A stretch of DNA of 64,000 nt from Fasciola hepatica. Its lineage: Eukaryota > Platyhelminthes > Trematoda > Plagiorchiida > Fasciolidae. Shown here in pieces: positions 46,605 to 58,999 of this stretch (positions are counted from its first letter, which is position 1; each line of letters opens with the position of its first letter). Where the stretch lies: positions 3,511,001 through 3,575,000 of the forward strand of contig CANUEZ040000168.1 of assembly GCA_948099385.1 (NCBI GenBank), written 5' to 3'. Below the pieces are notes generated by a model that saw nothing but the letters and a program-made list of their open reading frames with translations, was not told the origin of the DNA and ran no database searches. The position numbers and the translations under genes are program-made.

Positions 46605-49090
46605 AACCATATGTGTAGACTTTACGTGAAGCAAGCAATCCACGGTCAGCGTGAATAGTTCAACGGTTACTATGTTTAACTCACAACTCCACAGGTCGAG
46701 TTACTGTCTTGACTGGGATTTTGTAGATATGCATTCCAATGGTATGGGCTGGCTCATCGTCGACAAGCAGCCTAGTCTTGCCAGCACAAAACACGCCTTA
46801 ATCTGTCCAGAATCCAGGCCAATATCTGGGACATCGGAATCAGAACAACGGGACAGTGGATCGATATCATGAGGAAGAATTCCAGTTAGACAGTGGTTGA
46901 CCGTTTGATCGATCAATCAGAGGTGACGTTACCCGATGCCATTTTGGACCAGTTAGTTTGTGATGTAATGATCGGTGACAGTGACTCTTCATCTTGCATA
47001 AACAATATGTTGTGAGCTAATAAACTGAGACGGTCCAAAGGTGGAGGAGTTACCTTGCTGGAGCTAGTGGGACGGACAAGAACACCAAGAACACATTCGT
47101 CATTACCCTAACATTTGTTCAGTGTGCTCACTAGTCAAATCTTCATTGACTTAATTCCATAAATGTAGTTCTCTTACTCTTTTCATATTCTTTTCTCCTT
47201 CATTATTTCCTTTTGAAGTTGATTCTAGGGCATAGCAACCAAAGCTACCGCACCGAGTGCATGGTTAATGGTTGTCTGAACTGAACTGAACTAGTCAAAT
47301 TGGCAGACTCCTTGACAAAGTCGAAGTTTACAAGGCGCTGCTCTGATCCTTGTTAGTAGGCAAACTATGGTGTGAGACGAATCAGAACGTTCAGTGCTGG
47401 TGATTCCCATTTGACCCGATGAAACGTTTGAACAGCGCGCTCTACATCGGCGAGTTAAGCGTGCACAAACTTCGTGATGAATGTTTTCAGGAGAAAGCTT
47501 TGAATCAACTTGTAGTATTTTAGTACCTGTGATAATATTGCGACTCCGGATGACAATCTTCCATGTTCTTGACGTGCAACAGCAATGCGATCGCAGATGA
47601 CCATTTTCCATGCTCCAAACCTGCTCTGGTACTGTGACCCCTGATGACCGTAGGCCTAGTTCTGCATCTGCTATAACAGTGTGAACCCTATCGACAGTCA
47701 CACGCGGTTCAAGTTTACCCCGTGTGTCTACACTATTTCTCTCACATTGTCAAACACTAATACACACAGTCACGGACACTGCCTGCTTTATGCTGCTCAT
47801 TGGTTCGGATCGTGATGCGACACGAATATACGCACAGTCCTTCACGTTTTTTAAATCTTCGCAACCACATCACGTATCTCACTACAACCGATCACACGGT
47901 CTCGGCCCTATTCTCTGTTATGCATACTCGGCTAAGCAATTGGGACAGTTCTGGCGAAATCCGTAACACATTGAGACGCTCATGCGTAGGATCAGTTCCT
48001 TTGCCGACTCAGTCCGCTTTAGGCCATCCCACTAGTTCTAGTGATAAACCCTTTCTACCTCAGAATCATCGTGCTTTACTACCGAAAAACAAAGAATATA
48101 TGGGATGTTGTCCCATATGCCCACACGTTGCACACAACGAATTGGTTCGACTGGTGTGGGCGACCACGTCTTGAGGCTCAAACAACGCTGACAAGATTCA
48201 TCTCCCATCTATCGACCCACTCCACCGATCGGCTGTCCTGTCACCCGAGGTTCCGTTGTCTCAAGCCTTGGGCTTGGTACCGCACCGGCGCTGACTACCA
48301 ACGTGACTTGGCTGTACACCAATGCCGGGTTAACGCGTACCTCAACAAGAATTGCCTCAGGAACATTGATTATCAAACAAACAGAACTGTCTGAAGCTCT
48401 CAATAGAAAATAAGACGGTGGCTCAATAATGCGGCGGAAAGCATTCCTCGTCGAGTTATTACGTACCCCTATACAGTCAACGCCGTCTTTTGTCGTGTAT
48501 TCGTCCTAAAATTCCCCATGTGTACCGAAAACTTCCGTTAACGGATCTTACGACCGCATTTTGTGGTGACAATAAACTAGGATACTATTATTATTTCACC
48601 GTCCCATAGGTATCTCACCATTTCGATGTGACAGACCAATCTGTGACGACGAGAGTAAGCCAACATCGTGAATCTACTGCTCTTTCATTTGGATTCGCAT
48701 GGTCAGCGCACGCACGCACTGAATCTCATGAAAAACGCCGAAGCACAGGATATCTTTTGATTACACTGTGCATTTCCGCAGGGGTAATCAGTATCATTCG
48801 CCGAACCCCGAGTCGCCAAAGCCGTCACAGGATAGTAGCTCAAAATAGGCTTCAATTTTCAAGCTTTAGGCTTAAGGTTTTCATCGCATAGAAATGTCTT
48901 ACCACTCCCTTATATCTGAGATATGCGACAGCAGAAGTTATTGCTCTCTAGCCGATGATGTCAGTTGACCTTCGGACAAAACCAACTTCTTAAATCGGGT
49001 CGAAGTCCACTCCGACTTGTTCAGATAACACGGAATCAAATGTTCATACCTAATCGGTACTGACTCAAACAGACGAACGTGTTCATTCTC
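46605..49090. other. RPGRIP1L intron, no recognised gene
   Basis: A minus-strand frame of 136 codons at 47.3-47.7 kb and overlapping plus-strand frames of 117-124 codons at 47.8-48.4 kb carry no motif that could be named. The plus-strand block near 48.0-48.6 kb ends in an A/T-rich tail and may be an unrecognised retroelement 3' end. Confidence 0.3.
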
Positions 49091-49092
49091 AC

Positions 49093-49200
49093 CTCAATCA
49101 GATTTTCAACGCGGCCGGGTTCCGAGGCATTCATTGAAGCATGTACACTGGACAGAACTTCTTCGGCGCAAATTCCTTCCATATCCGCTGACTTGATGGA
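49093..49200 (-). CDS. RPGRIP1L: RPGRIP1L homologue, linker into first C2 domain
   Basis: A TTTCAG acceptor and a GAG|GTGAGA donor bound exactly 36 codons. The peptide runs SIKSADMEGICAEEVL and ends EPGRVENLIE, which parallels the vertebrate ERGENLFE that opens the first C2 domain. The next exon continues directly with IHVGQLSLS (vertebrate IHINKVTFS). Both ends are phase 0. On its own this exon would be hard to recognise. Its position, phase and the ENLIE end carry the call. Confidence 0.75.
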
Positions 49201-49204
49201 CTGA

Positions 49205-49640
49205 AACAGGAAACGAGTGACAGTACAGTTGAGAATAAAACAAATCCATAAATTGGCACCTGGCTACTAACCAATGAGTACTTGATACATCGTTTTGGTC
49301 GTGACACTTTCGACAATAATAGTATTGGTATTGGCACTACTGGTACTAATGGTAACATTAATGTTCAAGATGATTCTAGTTAGGTACGGAGTTTCAATTG
49401 CTCAAATTGTACTGTAAATGGTATTCCTAGCAGTACCGTAAGTAGATGTAGTGGTAGCACTTGTCATCGTTATTTTATAGACCATTCTATCGATCGTTGA
49501 AAAATCGTTGGTAATCGTAATGATAGTTAATGCGACAGGACCTCCATTCCAATCTAAAGCTAGTATCATATGGACTGTGGACTGATAGATTTTGAAAAAT
49601 TACTAAACTGATCCCATAGTACTTGTAAGAAAAGCGATAG
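49205..49640. other. RPGRIP1L intron, no recognised feature
   Basis: Simple, GGTA/TAGT-rich DNA near 49.31-49.45 kb. Nothing else. Confidence 0.3.
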
Positions 49641-49644
49641 AACT

Positions 49645-51480
49645 AGATATTACTCCTCCACCAGAAATGGAGGATATCCGAGAGGCAAGCTATCCAATAA
49701 GGAACAAAGTTGCTTGATCGGATGAACTACCTTCGTCCTTTTCAAGGATGGAGGTGAAGCTTTCCCATCGGAGTTAACAAAACTTCTCCAGGTAATCTGA
49801 AATAATGCGCAGGTTTCCAGGGGATGGTGTGAGTCGGTGGCTTTGCCAATTTACAAGAGAGGTGTCAGGTTTTCTTGTGAGAACCACAGAAGACTTAGTT
49901 CGGGACGCATTGCATCCGAACTGCGCGTCGGGATTATTCATCAACTAACCAATGCCCGTGAAAGGTGTTCGCGTGAGAATTGAGCCGGTTTCAGACCCGG
50001 TGGGGTGGGTGTCGATGATATATTTATCCGACGACAGATGTTAGAGCACAGGCATACCTTCCGTATGCTCGCAAATCCTATCTACCTTGACTTATAAGTG
50101 GAATTCGACTCAGTCGACCGCACAGTTCTATGGCGCTGCCTTTCAATAAAGGGTATGTCGAGGAAATTTATTCCTCTTTCTCCAATCTTTGTATGCGAAC
50201 AGCCGGAGCCCAGTTCATGCTTACGGCGATCTTTCACTCGGGTTGACCATGGGAAGTGGTGTTCGTCAGAGCTTCTCCCTATCGCTCTTCCTTTGCAGCT
50301 TTGCACTTTAAAATGTTCTTGAGATAGTGCTGTACTCATAGGAGAACAGCAGCATCGATCTCGATAGTAAACTATCTGACTGTGGTGATTCTGTTCATAT
50401 GCAATCCGAGAAAGCCCATTTAGACCAATCAGTGTTAATTTGTTCAGCATCCATGCCTTTCCGCTAACAAAAAAAAATGCACCATACGCATACGACTCAT
50501 CTTAGTGTAATCATGGCTACTGATTACCGCAGTACACGTGTCTCGCGTGCACGATCTGCTCCCGCATCACGTAACATCGTTTGGCAAGTTTCGGCCCACC
50601 AGTCATATTGCTCATGGACCAATGCTTGCGTGTACATGTTTTCCGTTACGTATTTCATGCCCATGTAAATATCGCATTTTAAATGCCAAGTCAGCAATGC
50701 ATTTCAGTGCCAGCTAGTATACCTTCTGATTCCATTTCGGGGAATTCGGTCATCACGCTGACCTATAATACGAGGACGATATTGTTCTTACGTGTGAATA
50801 TCCAAGTAAGTTGCTTGGGATGCATTTTGCACCCTCGAAATGTGAAGTGCTACCACAGAAATGGATTGCTCCTACACCAAACCTTGTTCTGACGGAGAAA
50901 GCCCCCGCTGAATTAGATACATTTTTTTACCTGGGGGTCCATTATCGGACGAAGTATCGTTTTGTATGCAGAAAGCGCGTTTAGCTTTCGAAAACCTAAG
51001 CCACCCGAGGCACTGGCGTGATGTTCGATTATCCACCAAGGGTCGAGTTTACAACGCAGCAGTTAAATCCGTTTTTAAGCGGTTCAGAAACATGGCCGCC
51101 AAGGGTGGAAGATAGAAGATTGTCGGTGTTTGAGCATCGTTGTCTCCGTAGCGTTGTCCGAATATGGTGGGAACACCGTATCATCATTGCTGCGGTTAGG
51201 CGTAGGGTGTTGGTATCAAGAGATCAGACGATGGAACAAGTATTGAACCAAAACAGACTGGGGTGGCTGGAACTTGAGTAACGCGTGTCTACGGATAAAC
51301 CTCCTGGTCATACGCAGTGCCCCCAGGCAGGTAGTGGCTGGAGGGTTGGTCGAGGTGAGCAGTTCATGATATAGTAAAAAGGTATGGAAAACTTGACCCG
51401 TTGACCTAGCCCTACAGGACTCGTTAGTCTTCCGGTTTGAGGTCCACGAGATACCTATCACATGTGTGCAGAAATCGGGC
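49645..51480 (+). mobile_element. RTE-type LINE, degenerate, most complete RTE copy here
   Basis: Broken plus-strand frames follow an RTE order. First is a fingers block near 49.7-49.9 kb (GGCTTTGCCAATTTACAAGA, then TGTGAGAACCACAGAAGA, encoding IYKRG..CENHRR-like residues). The FDSVDRTVLW palm start lies at 50.1 kb. A later block near 50.2 kb is shared with the minus-strand copy at 10.5 kb. The C-terminal tail VFEHRCLRSVVRIWWEHRI, then VRRRVLVSRDQTMEQVLNQN, lies at 51.1-51.3 kb. Many stops show it is inactive. Confidence 0.75.
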
Positions 51481-51660
51481 AACATGTGGTGGCCACTGCC
51501 ACGAATGGATTGGGACCTTCTCTTTGACATAGTGATTTTCACATATTATTTTGTTTCCCGCTCTTTTCACTGTATAATGCTAATCAGTTTTTCCGTGGAT
51601 CGAGGGTGGTACATGGTGGCTAAAAAAAGTAGAAGAGAAGTTCGAGATCATCGGTGTTAG

Positions 51661-53566
51661 AACTGCACTGTGTGTTGTAAACCCATACGTGAACGCCATT
51701 CCTATTCTAATACTGCGTGCACTGTACGAGTTGATATGTTACAAGGCCCTAAAAAGGGCTTGGGATCCTTCACAGATAACCACATCGGTTATCATCCCGG
51801 ATTATATTGGCCCATGTTATGCATCCCGGTGGGCAAAGTTAGAAATTTCAAGTTTGCAATGGGAAAGATTAAACGTGCTTGCATCCCGAGGCCTGTGTCT
51901 TCCTTCCATTCCACTGAAGTCGATAAAGAGGACATTTGTCAAAACTCGCCAAACCGCAATTCGTGATCAAACCATGTTCCATATTCAGTCGGAAGACATT
52001 GGTTGATACCTTGAGAATCTCGTCCTAGGTGCTCATAAATGCAAATTCATCGAGGTGGGTACCACATATCAAGTAATTTTTGGGCGGTTAACCAGAATAA
52101 TCCATTTTCGAATCGCCCAGCATCCTCCATGTGTGACTCCGTAACTCAGCTGGTAGAGGACACGTGATACTATGGTCTCATTACTCAAACGAACACTTAA
52201 TGAGGTACTGGGTTTGCTAACATCGATCTTCAATCCTTTTCGCACAAAAGGGCCGTGGGACTCTCAGAAAACCGTATGTGATCATGTGGAACTCATACGA
52301 ATGGAACTAACCGAATCAGGAAATAAAATGGAATGGTAGATCAGTTGTTAAGTTTGAACCCGTCAGAGAATGAGCACAACACTGTAGACCAATAAAAACA
52401 CGGGATTATAAACCGGATACGGCCACATGGACGAGAAGTCCCACCGTGGTCCTGCTCGGGTTATTGGTTAGAATTTTAAACGACCTTCGATTCGTGTCAC
52501 AAGATCTACGATTCAGCCGGTTTTTATGCCTACCGCACCAGCAAAATGATCAACGTCATGGGAACGTCACAGGTCGGACAGTCTTGAGTGGTCTGCTCTT
52601 GTTCTCTCCCCCACCCCTCTGTGTGTGTGTGTGTGTGTGTATGCAAACAGGGTCCTTGTCAAGTTCAGAGTTTAGCCGGCCTCATGCGTTACATTCGAGT
52701 AGTTTCGGTTTTATTTTCTGCGGCTAAAACCCGGTAACGAGTAGAATGGACGTGGTAGTTAATTTGAAACACAACAGCGACTCCGTTCACGGACAGTTAG
52801 GCACTAACAGGGAAAAAGGGAAGGAGACCAAAAGTGAAACTATACGGTCGGTATAAACCAAATTTAGGGGCACGGGAAAACGCTACTTTTGGCACATCTT
52901 TCAAACATGCACGATAACTGATACCTATTTTGGTGAATTATACAGCCATCGATAACTACGCTACCACAAACATAGGAAAAAGTTAAAGTTTCCCTTTGCA
53001 AAACCTGAAAATCATTTTCAAAATCTACCAAACTCTGTTACATATCACGAACTAAGCAAGACAATGATCCAGAACTACCATCCACAGCTGCACCCGCGGC
53101 GCTGACAGCCATCGTGATCAACAACGGTGACAACCTTGATCACAACGCTTACATACCCTTGTGGCACGCACTCAAACACAAATCGCATTATGACATTTCA
53201 CGTCAATTTCATTTTCTACGAGCACCAACCGTTTCACATATTATGGTACCATAACTTCAGTCGGGCCACATTTAAGTCCGTATGTTCTGACACTATATGT
53301 ACGGCCCATTCTCATTATGAGGTTTTCTTGATGCGAGTCACCCATTTGCTTGAGAACAATTCCATGTAGTATGTCTTAACTCACACCATTATTTCATTAT
53401 GGCATTACATCATCTTTGCTCTGGTTTTCTCCACTCTACTGGTGAAAATACAGTGTGGAAATGGTTAGTGGTACCAATGTGTCCCCAAGCCCATGTGCGT
53501 TCTACCCACAAACCAATCCATGGACTGGGAAAATCCCTGCCCGCTAATCAAATGGAAAATTGAGAA
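51661..53566 (+). repeat. 1.9-kb inverted repeat, left arm
   Basis: The whole arm recurs in inverted orientation at 54886-56791, centred on about 54226. Only a handful of differences were noted by eye (for example C/T in ACTCAAACGAAC, one small indel in the ACCATGTTC block and the length of the GT run). The arm contains a degraded tRNA-like stretch (AACTCAGCTGGTAGAGGACA near 52.15 kb), a GT run near 52.62 kb and open frames of 80-105 codons on its plus strand with no recognised domain. Confidence 0.93.
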
Positions 53567-54780
53567 CAATCTCTTTCCACCATGGACTCTCGTGGAGTTT
53601 TCCGCTCTATCTGCATCATTCTATCAACTAGGAGGTCCGGGTAGCCATTCTGGGTGAAAATCCTTCGCACCGTTTGGAATTCTTCCTCAACTGTGTCCTC
53701 TGAACATGTTCGGCTTGCTCCGTTTAAGTGGTCCCTAATTAGGTTCCTTTTCAACTTGAGAGGCACGAAACTGCGGAATTGGATGTCTTGTCCATTCCAC
53801 GTCGCCTTCCTGTGCACTGACCGATTGATGGAACCATCTTCATCACGATTCATCCGAACACCCAAGAAGCCTTTTGTGCTGTTTGATTCCGTTTCCATTG
53901 GGAACTGCAAGTTGTCATGCGTTGAATTAAACGAACTTAACAGTTGACCTATTTGGTTTGAGGAATTTATTATACATAAGATGTCATCTACATAGCGTCT
54001 GTATAAACAACATCTATGGATCGTTGATTCAAGTGGGCCATTTTCCAACTTTGCCATAAAGACGTCGGCAAGCAGTGGTCCGAGTGGGGAGCCCATTGCT
54101 ACCCCGTCCTTTTGACGGCAGATCTGGTCGTTGAACTTGAGCTGAATATCGTGTGTGCAGAAAAACAGCGGTTGTTTCAAAGCTTCTAAGGGAATGCCTT
54201 TCTCCGTTGCGTTGCTTTCGATATAGTCAGACATATAATCGATGGTTTCACCGATTGTAACGTTGGTAAAAAGTGAACTGACATCTAACGATAGCATCCG
54301 TCGCTCTTTCACATTCAGGTCTTTCATACAACTTATGAATTCAAATGTATCTTTTGGGCTGTGTTTTGATATTTTCTGCCTAACCAGTTCCAGCAGAGTT
54401 GTCAACCATTTGGCCACTGCATGGTACGGGGAATTGCACACATCTAGGATGGGTCTTAGGGGTCTGCATGCTTATGAATTTTTGGTAATCCATACAATCT
54501 GGGAATGACAGTACCTGTAGGCCGTATCCGTTCGAAAGTAGAAGAGACTATTATGTCACCTTGTTTCAAATGTCCCAAAATGTTGGACAGAGACTTCCCT
54601 ATTTGTTGCGTTTTGTCCTTCTCTGTTGCCATTTTCGCGAATTTGCATGTCATTCAAAATGGCATTCATTTTTGTGATACAGTTTGACTTGCTCAGGAGT
54701 ACCACACCTGAAACGTTGTCCGGTTTCGATATAATAATGTGATTATTCTTTGGTAATTCTCACACGTTTTCGATAGTCTT
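53567..54780 (-). mobile_element. PLE reverse-transcriptase piece in the spacer of the inverted repeat
   Basis: On the minus strand it begins with a PLE N-terminal motif near 54.75 kb (NHIIISKPDNVSGVVLLSKS), then ITKMNAILND, then LYGLPKIHK in another frame. A 297-codon frame follows with SLDVSSLFTNV, QKDGVAMGSPLGPLLAD and YVDD, ending just past the thumb (NGYPDLLVDRMM). The GIY-YIG endonuclease is missing, because the sequence is cut at the inner edge of the left arm. Same subfamily as the 34.6-kb copy, but it includes more of the N-terminal side. Confidence 0.9.
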
Positions 54781-54885
54781 CCTAGGGCTGTGCATGCTTG
54801 CGTGCGTTTATGTGTCCGCATGTGTCTGCATGTGTCTGTTCATTGTGTGTGTGTAGGCGCGCGGGGAAGGGGGGGGGAGAGATTT

Positions 54886-56791
54886 TTCTCAATTTTCCAT
54901 TTGATTAGCGGGCAGGGATTTTCCCAGTCCATGGATTGGTTTGTGGGTAGAACGCACATGGGCTTGGGGACACATTGGTACCACTAACCATTTCCACACT
55001 GTATTTTCACCAGTAGAGTGGAGAAAACCAGAGCAAAGATGATGTAATGCCATAATGAAATAATGGTGTGAGTTAAGACATACTACATGGAATTGTTCTC
55101 AAGCAAATGGGTGACTCGCATCAAGAAAACCTCATAATGGGAATGGGCCGTACATATAGTGTCAGAACATACGGACTTAAATGTGGCCCGACTGAAGTTA
55201 TGGTACCATAATATGTGAAACGGTTGGTGCTCGTAGAAAATGAAATTGACGTGAAATGTCATAATGCGATTTGTGTTTGAGTGCGTGCCACAAGGGTATG
55301 TAAGCGTTGTGATCAAGGTTGTCACCGTTGTTGATCACGATGGCTGTCAGCGCCGCGGGTGCAGCTGTGGATGGTAGTTCTGGATCATTGTCTTGCTTAG
55401 TTCGTGATATGTAACAGAGTTTGGTAGATTTTGAAAATGATTTTCAGGTTTTGCAAAGGGAAACTTTAACTTTTTCCTATGTTTGTGGTAGCGTAGTTAT
55501 CGATGGCTGTATAATTCACCAAAATAGGTATCAGTTATCGTGCATGTTTGAAAGATGTGCCAAAAGTAGCGTTTTCCCGTGCCCCTAAATTTGGTTTATA
55601 CCGACCGTATAGTTTCACTTTTGGTCTCCTTCCCTTTTTCCCTGTTAGTGCCTAACTGTCCGTGAACGGAGTCGCTGTTGTGTTTCAAATTAACTACCAC
55701 GTCCATTCTACTCGTTACCGGGTTTTAGCCGCAGAAAATAAAACCGAAACTACTCGAATGTAACGCATGAGGCCGGCTAAACTCTGAACTTGACAAGGAC
55801 CCTGTTTGCATACACACACACACACACACAGAGGGGTGGGGGAGAGAACAAGAGCAGACCACTCAAGACTGTCCGACCTGTGACGTTCCCATGACGTTGA
55901 TCATTTTGCTGGTGCGGTAGGCATAAAAACCGGCTGAATCGTAGATCTTGTGACACGAATCGAAGGTCGTTTAAAATTCTAACCAATAACCCGAGCAGGA
56001 CCACGGTGGGACTTCTCGTCCATGTGGCCGTATCCGGTTTATAATCCCGTGTTTTTATTGGTCTACAGTGTTGTGCTCATTCTCTGACGGGTTCAAACTT
56101 AACAACTGATCTACCATTCCATTTTATTTCCTGATTCGGTTAGTTCCATTCGTATGAGTTCCACATGATCACATACGGTTTTCTGAGAGTCCCACGGCCC
56201 TTTTGTGCGAAAAGGATTGAAGATCGATGTTAGCAAACCCAGTACCTCATTAAGTGTTCATTTGAGTAATGAGACCATAGTATCACGTGTCCTCTACCAG
56301 CTGAGTTACGGAGTCACACATGGAGGATGCTGGGCGATTCGAAAATGGATTATTCTGGTTAACCGCCCAAAAATTACTTGATATGTGGTACCCACCTCGA
56401 TGAATTTGCATTTATGAGCACCTAGGACGAGATTCTCAAGGTATCAACCAATGTCTTCCGACTGAATATGCGAACATGGTTTGATCACGAATTGCGGTTT
56501 GGCGAGTTTTGACAAATGTCCTCTTTATCGACTTCAGTGGAATGGAAGGAAGACACAGGCCTCGGGATGCAAGCACGTTTAATCTTTCCCATTGCAAACT
56601 TGAAATTTCTAACTTTGCCCACCGGGATGCATAACATGGGCCAATATAATCCGGGATGATAACCGATGTGGTTATCTGTGAAGGATCCCAAGCCCTTTTT
56701 AGGGCCTTGTAACATATCAACTGGTACAGTGCACGCAGTATTAGAATAGGAATGGCGTTCACGTATGGGTTTACAACACACAGTTCAGTTC
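54886..56791 (-). repeat. 1.9-kb inverted repeat, right arm
   Basis: Inverted counterpart of the left arm. At its outer edge it abuts a different PLE piece. At its inner edge lie a GT/GC-rich stretch and a poly-G run (54.84-54.88 kb). The minus-strand frames copy the plus-strand frames of the left arm. Confidence 0.93.
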
Positions 56792-57180
56792 TCAATCGCA
56801 GGTATGGGCTGGTGTTTTATGAGATGCTAAGCTTTGCGGCGTTGAATGTTTTTGCTGCCGCATGCGTTACTCTACGGCTCAGCGTTTTAGATGCCATATC
56901 TCTTTTAAATTTCACGTTTATGTAAATGGGCTTCTCCGGGACATTTGGGTATTTAGGCCGAGAGACAATGTCCATATGCTGTCAGAGGAAATTAGTTGGA
57001 TACTCGTTTTCTAGCAATGCATTGCACATCGTTTCTACCGCTTCCGAGAGTTTGTTCTCGGAGCACCAAATTTCGTGTCTACTGTATGGGCGTGAAACTT
57101 TTCCGAGCCCGTGGATTCGTTTGTGGATAGAACGCACATAGGTTTGGGGACACAGTGCTACCATTAACCGCTCCCACCTT
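56792..57180 (-). mobile_element. PLE fragment (thumb region), second lineage
   Basis: On the minus strand, ENKLSEAVETMCNALLENEYP is followed after a stop by KPIYINVKFKRDMASKTLSR and AAAKTFNAAKL. This matches the PLE thumb pattern (LLxNGYPxxF...IxLPFKGD...NRTFYAAKLRV). Bases 57085-57180 are also a diverged direct copy of the inner end of the right arm. Confidence 0.6.
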
Positions 57181-57184
57181 GCAC

Positions 57185-57530
57185 TCTGATGGGCTGTCCA
57201 GAATCGCAGACAGGAGCAGAAACAACCAGGCGATCAATGGACCAATCATGGACTAGCAATTACCGGAACTGACCAGAGTAAAATCAGCCAATAGGGTCAT
57301 AACTAGACCAACTAGCCAGAAGTGCCGCTCATCAACAGAAACTGAGCCAATGAGTTTGTATTTATTGATTTGGCTATGGCCACCGCACATCTTGTATAAA
57401 CGACCCATTTTGTACCAATAGAACGAGATTATTCGAAGCCAGAAGAGTCTTCTAACCAGAGTTAATAGGCGCCAACAGGACAGTAGGACTCCTTGTCATT
57501 CCTTGCATGGCTCACTGCTGTAACCTTTTG
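57185..57530. other. RPGRIP1L intron, no recognised feature
   Basis: Nothing recognised. Confidence 0.3.
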
Positions 57531-57532
57531 GA

Positions 57533-57755
57533 GTACACGCTTGCTCATGAGTGTAGTGAAAGGGGCACAACTCATAGCCTCATAGGCCCACTGACAACCT
57601 GACCCTGAAACTTGGAGTGGAGAGCTCTATTTGGCCTCAGTGGGCCAGATATGGTAAGGAGACAAGCGACAATGGATTACTGTCCACTACCAAAGTAACC
57701 TGTGACTTCCGAGATGGAATATAAACGTTATAGATCACTCGATCGCCACCTTGGC
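57533..57755 (-). mobile_element. tRNA-derived SINE-like repeat, family 1
   Basis: AGTACACGCTTGCTCATGAG, then CTTGGAGTGGAGAG and ACTGTCCACTACCAAAGTAA match the other family 1 copies. Part of the B-box region is deleted. Confidence 0.6.
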
Positions 57756-57759
57756 TCCC

Positions 57760-58590
57760 TAGTCCGTTGCGGCATCGGCGATCTGACTTCGAACGGGAAC
57801 CAAATTAGAGTCCCAACACATCAGGCGTGGTGGCTAGCCGGGCGACAGTAACACTGCTTACCGTCTACCGTCAGTGAGATCGACCACTTGACCACTAGCT
57901 CTGCAAAAAGTCCCCACCGAAGTGACCAGTTCGCTGTAGTTCACCCCTTTCTTCTCGAATCAGTTTGTGCATGCAACATTTCAGACATACATATCCAGTC
58001 TGCTCATGTGGCTATAGCAACTATGGTGAACGTATTGGCACGGCCATTGCATGAGTGACTTTGTTCTAATTACAGCTTTCTTATGTAAATGAATGTTGTC
58101 ACCTGGTTGGCAGCATTTCATTTGATACTCGCATATTGTTTGTATCGGTTTCACGTAAACAGGGGATGGGTTGTTTAACTTTGATCATCTTCAATTATCT
58201 GTGGATTAGGCCAATATCAATGAGTGTTCGAAAGATCAAACGGAAAAGTGGAATTCACAATGCCATCAGAAAAAGTACGACATATATTCTTGAACTATCA
58301 GGGCTTTGGGCATTCACACGCACGCACACACACACACACACACACATTGCAAATAATATTTCTATATAATACACCTCCATTGCTAAGACGGTTTACCGTC
58401 ATATTTCCGGTACTATACGTAAGCGACCAATGGGAGTAAATGAAATAGATTTCACTTACAGTCTTCGTCATGCAACACTCCCCCCACACACACTTCCTCA
58501 CTCTCTCCCTCTCGCTGTCTCTCATTCAAATTGCTCACGAAACCTGGATGTTTCAAATTCAATACCAATCGTAATAATTTGCAAAAAGGT
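57760..58590. other. RPGRIP1L intron; (CA)n at 58316-58346
   Basis: A short CA microsatellite lies near 58.33 kb. A CT-rich stretch near 58.5 kb is read through by the preceding exon frame but lies beyond its splice donor. Confidence 0.4.
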
Positions 58591-58592
58591 AC

Positions 58593-58864
58593 CTTAACAG
58601 ATTTTGTCCCGTACGATTTTTGCTCTAACTGTCCCTCCAGCTGTCGAATGCGTGCTGCTCGAATATCGAGCAATTTGGCGTATTCGATCAGTCGTTGTTC
58701 TGATTCACTTTTCAACGCAGTCAAACGTTCCGACAATTCGGCGGACTCGGCACGATAATCTTTGTTTATACGATACTGAACACTGAGCAACTTTCGGGTT
58801 TTGTTAAGCTCAGCAATGGTGTCCGCATGAGCGGCCTCCGATTCGTGCAACCGTTTGCCCAAGT
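58593..58864 (-). CDS. RPGRIP1L: RPGRIP1L homologue, conserved end of coiled coil
   Basis: This 272-bp exon completes a split Asp codon and gives 91 residues of strong coiled coil starting DLGKRLHESEAAHADT. Near its end stands LLDIRAARIRQLEGQLEQ followed by YGTK. This is almost the vertebrate RPGRIP1L signature LLDIRAARI-x-KLEAQL...YGTK that joins the coiled coil to the first C2 domain, and it is the strongest single identification in the window. The donor is AAG|GTACCT and leaves phase 0. A weak shadow frame on the plus strand covers the same bases and is not a gene. Confidence 0.92.
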
Positions 58865-58999
58865 CTGATCGAAAATACAGAGAAGAAGTTTCGTTTGATA
58901 TGAACATTTGAAAAGGACAGGTTTAATTATTAGGAACTTTGAATTGTCCTTAGAATGGCTCGTTACGCATTATCAACGCTTATATTCGTATTGAAAAAT

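Noticed and set aside
51670..51966. 98-105-codon frames at the outer end of the inverted-repeat arms, considered as a host gene fragment
   Set aside because: Two overlapping frames are equally open and neither has a recognisable domain. They are more likely part of the repeat.
53127..53369. 80-codon frame identical on both arms of the large inverted repeat
   Set aside because: Its identity reflects the recent duplication of the arm, not selection, and no motif is present.
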